DNA of 5,734 nucleotides from an uncultured Aliterella sp. (GTDB taxonomy: Bacteria > Cyanobacteriota > Cyanobacteriia > Cyanobacteriales > Chroococcidiopsidaceae), in contig CAJQOK010000370.1 of the NCBI GenBank assembly GCA_905479905.1, positions 1 to 5,734 on the forward strand. Direction: 5' to 3'. Below the pieces are notes generated by a model, which saw nothing but the letters and a program-made list of their open reading frames with translations, had not been told where the DNA came from and searched no databases. The number at the start of each line of letters is the position of its first letter. The first letter of the stretch is position 1. Shown here in pieces: positions 1-4,314 of this stretch. The position numbers were made by a program, and so were the translations under genes.

Positions 1-96
1 CCGCAAATGCCTTCTAGTGCTTACGGTGAGATGTTCAGACAAAATGTTTGGATTGGGTTTATTTTACTTGGGGGAATGATTGCCGGAGTATTATAG
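1..96 (+). CDS. C-terminal end of an unidentified protein with a terminal membrane helix (partial)
   Basis: Frame 1 is open from the first base to a TAG at 94-96 and gives 31 residues. The segment starts PQMPSSAYGEMFRQ and then runs into a hydrophobic, glycine-rich stretch (WIGFILLGGMIAGVL) that reaches the last residue, so the protein probably ends in a transmembrane helix with almost no tail after it. The rest of the gene lies outside the window and I do not recognise the family. A candidate promoter and the nitrilase-like gene follow on the same strand after 74 bases. The frame could be chance, because only 32 codons are visible, but the coherent amphipathic-to-hydrophobic pattern argues for a real C-terminus. 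Confidence 0.5.
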   Translation, partial: PQMPSSAYGEMFRQNVWIGFILLGGMIAGVL

Positions 97-106
97 ACAA
101 TTCTAA

Positions 107-135
107 TTGCACTGATTCCCAAATAAACTTATATT
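107..135 (+). promoter_or_regulatory. Candidate sigma-70-type promoter of the nitrilase-family gene
   Basis: A TTGCAC element (107-112) and a TATATT element (130-135) are separated by exactly 17 bases in the gap between the upstream stop codon and the ATG at 171. The -10 box matches five of six consensus bases; the -35 keeps only the TTG. Transcription would start near 142, leaving a leader of about 30 bases. No Shine-Dalgarno sequence is visible before the ATG, which is common in cyanobacteria. Confidence 0.45.
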
Positions 136-170
136 TTTATAGTCTACAAAGCACGATTTCCGTTTAACTC

Positions 171-983
171 ATGAAGTCTTATCTTGCCGCCGCGATTCAA
201 ATGACGAGCCTGCCCGATCTAGAAAAAAACTTAGTTCAGGCTGAAGAATTCATCGAACTTGCCAGAAGACAGGGCGCAGAGTTAATTACATTACCAGAAA
301 ACTTTTCTTTTTTGGGAGAGGAAGTAGACAAAATCGCTCAAGCCGAGGCGATCGCTCAAAGAAGTGAAAACTTCCTCAAAACAATGGCTCAACGTTTCCA
401 AGTCACGATTTTAGGCGGGGGTTTTCCCGTTCCCGTAGACGCGGAAAAAGTCTACAATACCGCCTTACTAATCGATCCTAACGGTCAAGAAATTGCGCGT
501 TATAAAAAAGTTCATTTATTTGATGTCAACTTACCTGACGGCAACACCTACCGCGAATCTAAAACCGTTATGGCTGGTACAACCATGCCGCAAGTATACG
601 CCTCAAAAGAGTTAGGCAACTTGGGTTTATCTGTGTGCTACGACGTGCGTTTCCCCGAACTTTACCGCCATTTAGCAAATAAAGGTGCAGACGTAGTATT
701 TATTCCCGCAGCTTTTACGGCATATACAGGCAAAGATCACTGGCAAATTCTCTTACAAGCAAGGGCGATTGAAAACACCTGCTACGTGATTGCACCCGCC
801 CAGACGGGACAACATTATGCTTTACGTCAAACTCATGGTCACGCCATGATTATCGACCCCTGGGGCGTTATTTTAGCCGATGCGGGAGATAAACCAGGCT
901 GTGCGATCGCCGAAATTTCTCCTTCGCGTCTTGAACAAGTCCGTCGTCAGATGCCATCATTGCAACATCGCGTATTTTTGTAA
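171..983 (+). CDS. Carbon-nitrogen hydrolase (nitrilase superfamily), NIT1-like; probable deaminated glutathione amidase
   Basis: This is a full-length 270-residue cytosolic enzyme, the usual size for single-domain members of the nitrilase superfamily. The catalytic set is visible: Glu43 in LPENF, Lys113 in YKKVHLF, Glu129 in YRESKT and Cys156 in SVCYDVRFPEL. The Lys-to-second-Glu spacing matches the NIT1/NIT2 branch. The C-terminal half (HWQILLQARAIEN, CYVIAPAQTG, GHAMIIDPWG) reads closer to mammalian and yeast NIT1 than to NIT2 omega-amidase. NIT1 hydrolyses deaminated glutathione, a transaminase side product, to alpha-ketoglutarate and Cys-Gly, so a metabolite-repair role is inferred; substrate specificity cannot be proven from motifs. 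The first residues (KSYLAAAIQM) form the expected first beta strand, which supports the ATG at 171. The gene appears monocistronic and converges on the aldolase gene. Confidence 0.9.
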   Translation: MKSYLAAAIQMTSLPDLEKNLVQAEEFIELARRQGAELITLPENFSFLGEEVDKIAQAEAIAQRSENFLKTMAQRFQVTILGGGFPVPVDAEKVYNTALLIDPNGQEIARYKKVHLFDVNLPDGNTYRESKTVMAGTTMPQVYASKELGNLGLSVCYDVRFPELYRHLANKGADVVFIPAAFTAYTGKDHWQILLQARAIENTCYVIAPAQTGQHYALRQTHGHAMIIDPWGVILADAGDKPGCAIAEISPSRLEQVRRQMPSLQHRVFL

Positions 984-985
984 TG

Positions 986-1011
986 TAGAGACGTTGCGGT
1001 GCAACGTCTTT
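986..1011 (+). repeat. Short palindromic repeat (GTAGAGACGTT type), possible weak terminator of the nitrilase-like gene
   Basis: Arms AGACGTTGC (989-997) and GCAACGTCT (1001-1009) form a perfect 9-bp stem with a three-base GGT loop, starting five bases after the TAA at 983. The left arm within TAGAGACGTTG resembles a dispersed palindrome common in intergenic regions of many cyanobacteria (from memory). The outer right arm has decayed (TTTAT instead of CTCTA). A loose T-rich stretch follows (GTTTTTTCT at 1017-1025) but is not directly next to the stem, so terminator function is uncertain. Confidence 0.6.
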
Positions 1012-1037
1012 ATCTAGTTTTTTCTACTATATGAAAC

Positions 1038-1066
1038 AAAAAAACCGGGCATCACTACCCGGTTTT
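1038..1066 (-). terminator. Rho-independent terminator of the class II aldolase gene
   Basis: Arms 1041-1049 (AAAACCGGG) and 1058-1066 (CCCGGTTTT) form a perfect 9-bp stem with an eight-base loop. On the minus strand the stem runs straight into seven T residues (complement of A1038-1044), the classic intrinsic-terminator layout, 19 bases after the aldolase stop codon. Read on the plus strand it ends in GGTTTTGATTT, so it could also partly stop readthrough from the nitrilase-like gene. Confidence 0.85.
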
Positions 1067-1084
1067 GATTTAAACCTAACTAAA

Positions 1085-2164
1085 TTAAGCTTTTACAGCT
1101 TGCTTAGAAATTGCTTTTAGTTCGCCTTTAGCGTACTTAGCGGCAAAATCATCTAAAGAAACTTGCTTAATCTTGCTACCTTGACCAGCCGATTCAAATT
1201 GCTTGTAGCGATCGCCACAAACTTTTTGCATATAGACAATCGAAGGCTTAAGGAAGTGACGGGGATCGAACTCTTTGGGATTGCTCATCAAAGCTTCGCG
1301 CACCGCCGCCGTAATCGCCAAACGGTTATCAGTATCGATATTGACCTTACGAACGCCGCACTTGATACCTTTTTGAATTTCCTCCACAGGAACGCCATAG
1401 GTTTCAGGAATTTGCCCGCCATTTTGGTTAATAATGGCAAGTAAATCTTCAGGTACAGAAGAAGAACCGTGCATAACCAAGTGAGTATTGGGTAAGCGGC
1501 GGTGGATTTCTTCAATCCGGCTAATAGCGAGAATTTCGCCTGTAGGCTTGCGGGTAAACTTGTAAGCGCCGTGACTTGTGCCAATGGCAACCGCCAAAGC
1601 ATCTACTTGAGTTTGTTCTACAAATGCTACAGCTTCGTCAGGGTCGGTCAATAGCTGGTCGTGAGATAAAACCCCTTCAGCACCGTGACCGTCTTCTTTG
1701 TCACCCATACCAGTTTCAAGAGATCCCAAACAACCAAGTTCGCCTTCAACGCTAACGCCGATGGCGTGAGCAACATCAACAACTTTGCGAGTTACTTCAA
1801 CGTTGTACTCAAAACTGGCGGGGGTTTTGGCATCAGCTTCTAAAGAGCCGTCCATCATCACGCTAGTAAACCCGTGACTCATTGCTGAGTAGCAAGTTGC
1901 GGGGCTATTGCCGTGATCTTGGTGCATGGCAATGGGAATATGGGGGTAAGTTTCTACCGCCGCCAAAATTAGGTGACGCAGAAAAGACTCGCCTGCATAC
2001 TTACGAGCGCCGCGAGAGGCTTGCAAAATCACGGGGCTATCCAATTCATGAGCAGCCTGCATAATTGCTTGAATCTGCTCCATATTATTGACGTTATAAG
2101 CTGGGATACCGTAGCTATTTTCCGCCGCGTGATCTAGAAGCAGCCGCATTGGTACGAGCGCCAT
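1085..2164 (-). CDS. fbaA: Class II fructose-1,6-bisphosphate aldolase, Calvin-cycle subtype
   Basis: The 359-residue protein is a zinc-dependent aldolase that interconverts fructose 1,6-bisphosphate with glyceraldehyde 3-phosphate and dihydroxyacetone phosphate. In cyanobacteria this type also makes sedoheptulose 1,7-bisphosphate for the Calvin cycle. Visible active-site elements are Asp83-His84 in MHQDHGNS (catalytic Asp and zinc ligand), Glu142 in [10 protein letters not shown], zinc-ligand His198 in GTSHGAYK, zinc-ligand His232 in VMHGSSSVP, and the phosphate-binding NIDTD at 275-279. The length and the EDGHGAEG loop (157-164) fit the longer Calvin-cycle subtype rather than the shorter bacterial form. 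The ATG at 2164 is fixed by a strong Shine-Dalgarno site six bases upstream. The gene has its own candidate promoter and a good terminator, so it is probably transcribed alone, as expected for a highly expressed enzyme. Confidence 0.97.
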   Translation of the reverse strand: MALVPMRLLLDHAAENSYGIPAYNVNNMEQIQAIMQAAHELDSPVILQASRGARKYAGESFLRHLILAAVETYPHIPIAMHQDHGNSPATCYSAMSHGFTSVMMDGSLEADAKTPASFEYNVEVTRKVVDVAHAIGVSVEGELGCLGSLETGMGDKEDGHGAEGVLSHDQLLTDPDEAVAFVEQTQVDALAVAIGTSHGAYKFTRKPTGEILAISRIEEIHRRLPNTHLVMHGSSSVPEDLLAIINQNGGQIPETYGVPVEEIQKGIKCGVRKVNIDTDNRLAITAAVREALMSNPKEFDPRHFLKPSIVYMQKVCGDRYKQFESAGQGSKIKQVSLDDFAAKYAKGELKAISKQAVKA

Positions 2165-2170
2165 AAAAAT

Positions 2171-2177
2171 TCCTCCT
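2171..2177 (-). promoter_or_regulatory. Strong ribosome binding site of the aldolase gene
   Basis: The minus strand reads AGGAGGA followed by ATTTTT and ATG, a nearly perfect anti-16S match with six-base spacing. It confirms the start at 2164. It is the strongest Shine-Dalgarno site seen in the window, in keeping with high expression. Confidence 0.85.
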
Positions 2178-2253
2178 AATTTGGTTATCAGCTAGTGTTT
2201 TGAACAAGCGTTTTATTACGCTAATCTTAAGATAATTTTCAGCTTTAACAAAA

Positions 2254-2259
2254 ATTATA
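2254..2259 (-). promoter_or_regulatory. Candidate -10 element of the aldolase promoter
   Basis: A perfect TATAAT lies on the minus strand about 90 bases upstream of the aldolase ATG, in the 163-base gap after the DUF3303 gene. No good TTGACA partner is found 16-18 bases further upstream; the closest TTG-containing hexamer, TTGTAA, is only 10 bases away. The promoter may be activator-dependent, or this may not be the true start. The implied leader is about 80 bases. Confidence 0.4.
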
Positions 2260-2327
2260 TCTATGTATGTTACAAAAGCTTGCACTCAGATAGGTTTTCC
2301 TTCCCCTAGCTGTTTTACCAGAAACTT

Positions 2328-2600
2328 TTAGAGCAGACCTGCAATATTTTCGGCAGCTTCGGCTGAAGAACGTACTGGGATAATTTCAAAATGAGCTAGA
2401 TCGCTCCAATCTGCAATCCAAATATCAAACAAAGTGCGATCGCTTGTACGCATAAGTTGAAAGCACCGAAAGTAATCTAAATCTACCCAACTATCTACAT
2501 ACTCAAGACCTGATGGCAATTGACGACCGCGATCGCGCGCGCGACGATAAATATCAACAGCCGCCCCTGCATTGAAATACTCAATCACCATATACAGCAT
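2328..2600 (-). CDS. DUF3303 family small protein
   Basis: This is a 90-residue cytosolic protein of unknown function. The N-terminus MLYMVIEYF, the YRRARDRGRQLPSGL segment (18-32), the YVDSWVD strand (34-40), FRCFQLM (44-50) and the end FEIIPVRSSAEAAENI are, from memory, the recurring pattern of the cyanobacterial DUF3303 family, which is predicted to adopt a small ferredoxin-like fold similar to dimeric alpha-beta barrel proteins. The length fits the family. The ATG at 2600 is preceded only by a weak AGGT site, but the first residues match the family start. The gene is co-directional with the aldolase 163 bases downstream, though a separate promoter seems likely there. It is divergent from the toxin-antitoxin remnant. 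No function can be assigned from context. Confidence 0.8.
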   Translation of the reverse strand: MLYMVIEYFNAGAAVDIYRRARDRGRQLPSGLEYVDSWVDLDYFRCFQLMRTSDRTLFDIWIADWSDLAHFEIIPVRSSAEAAENIAGLL

Positions 2601-2623
2601 GATTTTGACCTGAAAACACTTAT

Positions 2624-2679
2624 TTTAAGAATAGATCTGCGATTTGGATAGTGCGATCGTTATATATTTCATTCTTAAA
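2624..2679. repeat. Inverted repeat in the divergent intergenic region
   Basis: TTTAAGAAT (2624-2632) and ATTCTTAAA (2671-2679) are perfect 9-bp inverted arms 38 bases apart, immediately upstream of the DUF3303 gene. The arms are AT-rich, so this may be chance, or it may be a pair of regulator half-sites. The region 2601-2756 shows no convincing gene apart from possible toxin relics. Confidence 0.3.
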
Positions 2680-2734
2680 GTAGCTTGCGAAAGTAATATA
2701 TCTAACTTTTCAATAAGACATACCCTCAAAGACA

Positions 2735-2752
2735 TATGCTTTATAGTGCATA
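2735..2752 (+). promoter_or_regulatory. Candidate operator and -10 region of the HigA-like gene
   Basis: TATGC (2735-2739) and GCATA (2748-2752) form a small palindrome with an eight-base spacer that contains TATAGT (2742-2747), a plausible -10 box. Antitoxins of the HigA family repress their own operon by binding palindromes over the promoter, so this is a reasonable operator candidate. The arms are short and no clear -35 element is seen. Confidence 0.25.
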
Positions 2753-2756
2753 ATGA

Positions 2757-3020
2757 GGCAAAGTAGTATTAATAAAATGGGTTGTAGCCTTTGCTTTCAA
2801 CCCAAAACGATGTGCAGTTTTGCTATTTGGAGGTGATAAGTCGGGAGTAAGCCAAGATTTTTTTTACAAGCAACTGATTGAAAAAGCCGATAAAAGATTT
2901 AAAAAGCACTTATTAGATTTAGAGAAAGAGGAGACAAATGAGAACAACTGTGAACCAAATGTTGCAAAGTCTACCAATAGACGAGCTTCAAAAAGTAAAC
3001 GAAAGAGCAAAGGAGCTTAA
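2757..3020 (+). pseudogene. Truncated HigB/Gp49-like (RelE-superfamily) toxin remnant
   Basis: The frame opens after a TGA at 2754-2756 and reads WVVAFAFNPKRCAVLLFGGD, followed by KSG, then FFYKQLIEKADKRFKKHL and LEKEE. This is the C-terminal half of the phage Gp49-like/HigB toxin family (typically AFAFDPxR..ILLVGGDKSG...RFYKxLI..AD.RF..HL). The N-terminal half, roughly 55-65 residues in intact members, is missing: upstream there is a stop, and the first possible start is a TTG at 2820, inside the conserved core. The last 27 or so codons of the frame only read the antitoxin gene out of register. In intact loci the toxin ends at or just over the antitoxin ATG. Another frame upstream (2635-2765) is open and holds RHTLKD, faintly like the family's DTLKGS segment, hinting at decay by frameshift. 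A functional toxin is unlikely. Confidence 0.7.
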
Positions 3021-3330
3021 AGTTGAGGAGATAGCAATGTCACTATCTGAACTTAGGAAAACACTTTGTTTTACTCAAGAAGATATTGCTAATATTCTAG
3101 AAATTGGTCAAGCAAGTGTCTCACGAACAGAAAAGAGAAAAGATCAATTAGTGTCAACATTACGTGAGTATGTGGAAGCAATGGGAGGAGAGCTAAAGCT
3201 TATAGTTGATTTCCCCGATCGCCCACCTATCAAACTAGCTGAGATAGAGATTGTCAATCTGTCTAAAAAAGAATCTATCCGAAGCTCTAAGCGCAAGAGT
3301 AGCAAGTCTCAACTATCTGCTGGTGTTTAG
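2938..3330 (+). CDS. HigA-like antitoxin, XRE-type helix-turn-helix regulator (orphan)
   Basis: The 130-residue protein has an N-terminal helical region (MLQSLPIDELQKVNERAKEL), then SLSELRKTLCFTQEDIANIL and IGQASVSRTEKRKDQLVSTL, which is the XRE/Cro helix-turn-helix at about 39-70. YVEAMGGELKLIVDFPDRPP (78-97) follows. This order is diagnostic of antitoxins paired with Gp49/HigB-like toxins; they neutralise the toxin and repress their own operon. The ATG at 2938 is supported by GAGGAG four bases upstream and by agreement with family N-termini, in preference to the internal Met34. A serine- and lysine-rich tail of about 25 residues (from KKESIRSSKRKSSKS) extends past the usual end. The upstream toxin is truncated, so this is an apparently orphan antitoxin that may persist as a regulator or as protection against related toxins. 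Confidence 0.85.
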   Translation: MRTTVNQMLQSLPIDELQKVNERAKELKVEEIAMSLSELRKTLCFTQEDIANILEIGQASVSRTEKRKDQLVSTLREYVEAMGGELKLIVDFPDRPPIKLAEIEIVNLSKKESIRSSKRKSSKSQLSAGV

Positions 3331-3345
3331 CGCAGTGAGGAATAC

Positions 3346-3379
3346 GTAGATCACAGTAGTTATAGATAGTGCGATCTAC
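3346..3379. repeat. Short inverted repeat after the HigA-like gene
   Basis: GTAGATC (3346-3352) and GATCTAC (3373-3379) form perfect 7-bp arms with a 20-base loop, starting 16 bases after the antitoxin stop. No T-run follows on either strand, so it does not look like an intrinsic terminator. A smaller palindrome, ACCTA-TAAT-TAGGT, lies at 3396-3409. Their role is unknown. Confidence 0.3.
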
Positions 3380-3494
3380 CGAGCGCAGAGTTGACACCTA
3401 TAATTAGGTCTACGTTTTTACGAGTGCGATCACGGTAGTGAATATCGAGAATCCGCACAAACTCTTGCTCTTTTGACCAACTTATATTAGTCAT
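3360..3494 (-). CDS. Possible small ORF overlapping the end of the 132-residue gene
   Basis: An ATG at 3494 opens a 44-codon frame ending in TAA at 3360. It overlaps the last 8 bases of the preceding gene (ATGACTAA arrangement), a geometry typical of translational coupling. The product begins MTNISWSKEQEFVRILDIHY, continues RDRTRKNVDLIIG and ends SALGRSHYL; it is basic, without a membrane segment, and I do not recognise it. It may instead be the tail of a decayed gene. The plus strand over this stretch has no competing gene. No good Shine-Dalgarno site lies at the proper distance; AGAGAAG is too far upstream. Confidence 0.3.
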   Translation of the reverse strand: MTNISWSKEQEFVRILDIHYRDRTRKNVDLIIGVNSALGRSHYL

Positions 3495-3885
3495 AACAAC
3501 ACCACTTCTCTGTTAGTTGTCCTTGAAGTGACTCTAGAGTTCCAAATTCTTCTTCAAGCTTACGGGGTAGACCAAACACTCCAAATCCAAAAATCCCGGA
3601 TTCTTCTGGTGAAGTCGTAACAATACTAACTTTTGCTTCGTAATCAAGCGATCGCTCTATGATGATATTGGCATAAATTTCAACGTCTTCGAGAAGCTCA
3701 TATAATTCCTTTGAAAAAGTAAATTTTTCACTTACGCTGTTTGCTACCCGATCAATCTCATTTTGTTCGGGCAACTTATTTACAAAGCGATAGATATATG
3801 TACGGCGACACTCTCCGTTTTCTAGCTGTTCTAAATCGGGAACATTCTCTAATACCTTAATTTGGCTTACGTCATAGATTCCCAT
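3487..3885 (-). CDS. Hypothetical protein, 132 residues, acidic, unknown family
   Basis: The frame encodes a 132-residue, probably cytosolic protein rich in Glu (for example KLPEQNEIDRVANSVSEKF and ELYELLEDVEIYANIIIE), with alternating predicted helices and strands and no signal peptide or membrane helix. Near the end is a Gly/Phe segment, GIFGFGVFGLPRKLEEEFG, then a terminal WCCYD. I recognise no domain. The ATG at 3885 is the only canonical start near the N-terminus; an in-frame TAG at 3919-3921 limits extension, and only a weak purine-rich stretch precedes it. It lies 44 bases downstream of the antitoxin-like ORF on the same strand, where such antitoxins often have their toxin, but it does not resemble MazF, PIN or RelE proteins. 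A HIP1 octamer lies inside it. The sustained open frame and ordinary composition support a real gene. Confidence 0.55.
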   Translation of the reverse strand: MGIYDVSQIKVLENVPDLEQLENGECRRTYIYRFVNKLPEQNEIDRVANSVSEKFTFSKELYELLEDVEIYANIIIERSLDYEAKVSIVTTSPEESGIFGFGVFGLPRKLEEEFGTLESLQGQLTEKWCCYD

Positions 3886-3929
3886 TTTGATTTGTTCTGC
3901 TTTTGAGGGATATCTTGCCTAATACAATG

Positions 3930-4145
3930 TCATTTTTCGAGTAAATGGACATAAACATCATCTTCTGTGTTATCCCACACCGCATCTAGCGATACTCGAC
4001 TTGTCAAGTGCCAAAACTCAGATTCATCTTCAGATAGAAGCGTAACTAGAATTCTTGTAACTTCAGGAATTTCTGTTTGTTCTAATAATTCAATCTTGCC
4101 TTGACGGACAATTGCCCAAACTGTCTTTAACTTATTAAAAAGCAA
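3930..4145 (-). CDS. Antitoxin-like small protein (cyanobacterial family with SLDAVWDNTEDDVY ending), start codon uncertain
   Basis: The frame carries KTVWAIVRQGKIELLEQTEI, then VTRILVTLL and the C-terminal SLDAVWDNTEDDVYVHLLEK. From memory, this layout belongs to a widespread cyanobacterial family of 70-80-residue antitoxin-type proteins: an N-terminal AbrB/AF2212-like beta segment with an acidic, toxin-binding tail, often encoded next to MazF or PIN toxins. In relatives the protein begins Met-Lys just before TVWAIVR; here that position is TTA (4128-4130), not a start codon. The only nearby alternative is TTG at 4145, giving 71 residues but without a Shine-Dalgarno site. The in-frame ATG at 4310 is not credible because that reading would run through the tRNA-Lys gene. 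The gene is therefore either rarely translated from TTG or disabled. No recognisable toxin follows. Confidence 0.5.
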   Translation of the reverse strand: MLFNKLKTVWAIVRQGKIELLEQTEIPEVTRILVTLLSEDESEFWHLTSRVSLDAVWDNTEDDVYVHLLEK

Positions 4146-4177
4146 TGAACTTGTAGGCTTTTCACTGTCTGTTTTTA

Positions 4178-4249
4178 TGGGTCGCCTGGGATTCGAACCC
4201 AGAACAAATCGGTTAAAAGCCGAGTACTCTACCATTGAGCTAGCGACCC
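4178..4249 (-). tRNA. trnK: tRNA-Lys (anticodon UUU)
   Basis: The 72-base minus-strand sequence folds as a complete cloverleaf. The acceptor GGGTCGC pairs with GCGACCC, followed by discriminator A. The D arm is GCTC-AATGGTA-GAGT (one G-U pair). The anticodon arm TCGG/CCGA (with a C-T mismatch at the top) encloses loop CTTTTAA. A five-base variable loop and T arm CTGGG-TTCGAAT-CCCAG complete it. The anticodon TTT lies at 4215-4217 and reads AAA/AAG lysine codons. The 3' CCA is not encoded, so it must be added after transcription. The gene sits 65 bases downstream of the epimerase stop. No T-run terminator follows, and the antitoxin-like frame begins about 33 bases beyond its 3' end. Confidence 0.97.
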
Positions 4250-4275
4250 GTTGTTTAGCATCGTTTTTGACACCG

Positions 4276-4281
4276 TTTATA
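4276..4281 (-). promoter_or_regulatory. Candidate -10 element of tRNA-Lys
   Basis: TATAAA on the minus strand lies 26 bases upstream of the mature tRNA 5' end, which would give a 5' leader of about 20 bases for RNase P to remove. The matching -35 region is poor (TTTAAT with an 18-base spacer). The tRNA could also be reached by readthrough from the epimerase gene, after which no terminator is visible. Confidence 0.3.
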
Positions 4282-4314
4282 ACATTAGCATGAGTATTTA
4301 TTAAACACAAGGGT

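Noticed and set aside
1163..1444. 93-codon plus-strand open frame inside the aldolase gene
   Set aside because: It lies antisense to the fully supported aldolase gene, has no family resemblance or ribosome site, and is explained as an out-of-phase shadow.
1288..1602. 104-codon minus-strand open frame in another phase within the aldolase gene
   Set aside because: It overlaps the conserved aldolase frame on the same strand and its translation has no recognisable pattern.
1882..2064. 60-codon plus-strand open frame inside the aldolase gene
   Set aside because: Antisense shadow of the aldolase N-terminal region, without coding features.
2165..2327. Search for a riboswitch or small RNA in the aldolase leader
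   Set aside because: Apart from the TATAAT and the ribosome site I see no conserved riboswitch core or stable hairpin with a T-run.
2528..2543. Alternating CG tract around a HIP1 site within the DUF3303 gene as a possible Z-DNA or regulatory element
   Set aside because: It is explained by arginine and alanine codons (RRARDRGR) overlapping a HIP1 octamer; nothing else supports a function.
2940..3020. Lys/Ser/Arg-rich tail of the toxin-remnant frame
   Set aside because: It is the antitoxin gene read in another phase; toxin homology ends at about the antitoxin start codon.
3391..3404. TTGACA at 3391-3396 and TATAAT at 3399-3404 as a promoter
   Set aside because: The two hexamers are only two bases apart, which is far too close for a sigma-70 promoter; the TATAAT also belongs to a small palindrome, and no plus-strand gene follows.
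4146..4310. Upstream extension of the antitoxin-like frame to the ATG at 4310
   Set aside because: The extension reads through the whole tRNA-Lys gene (4178-4249); those codons are tRNA sequence, so the long N-terminus is an artefact.
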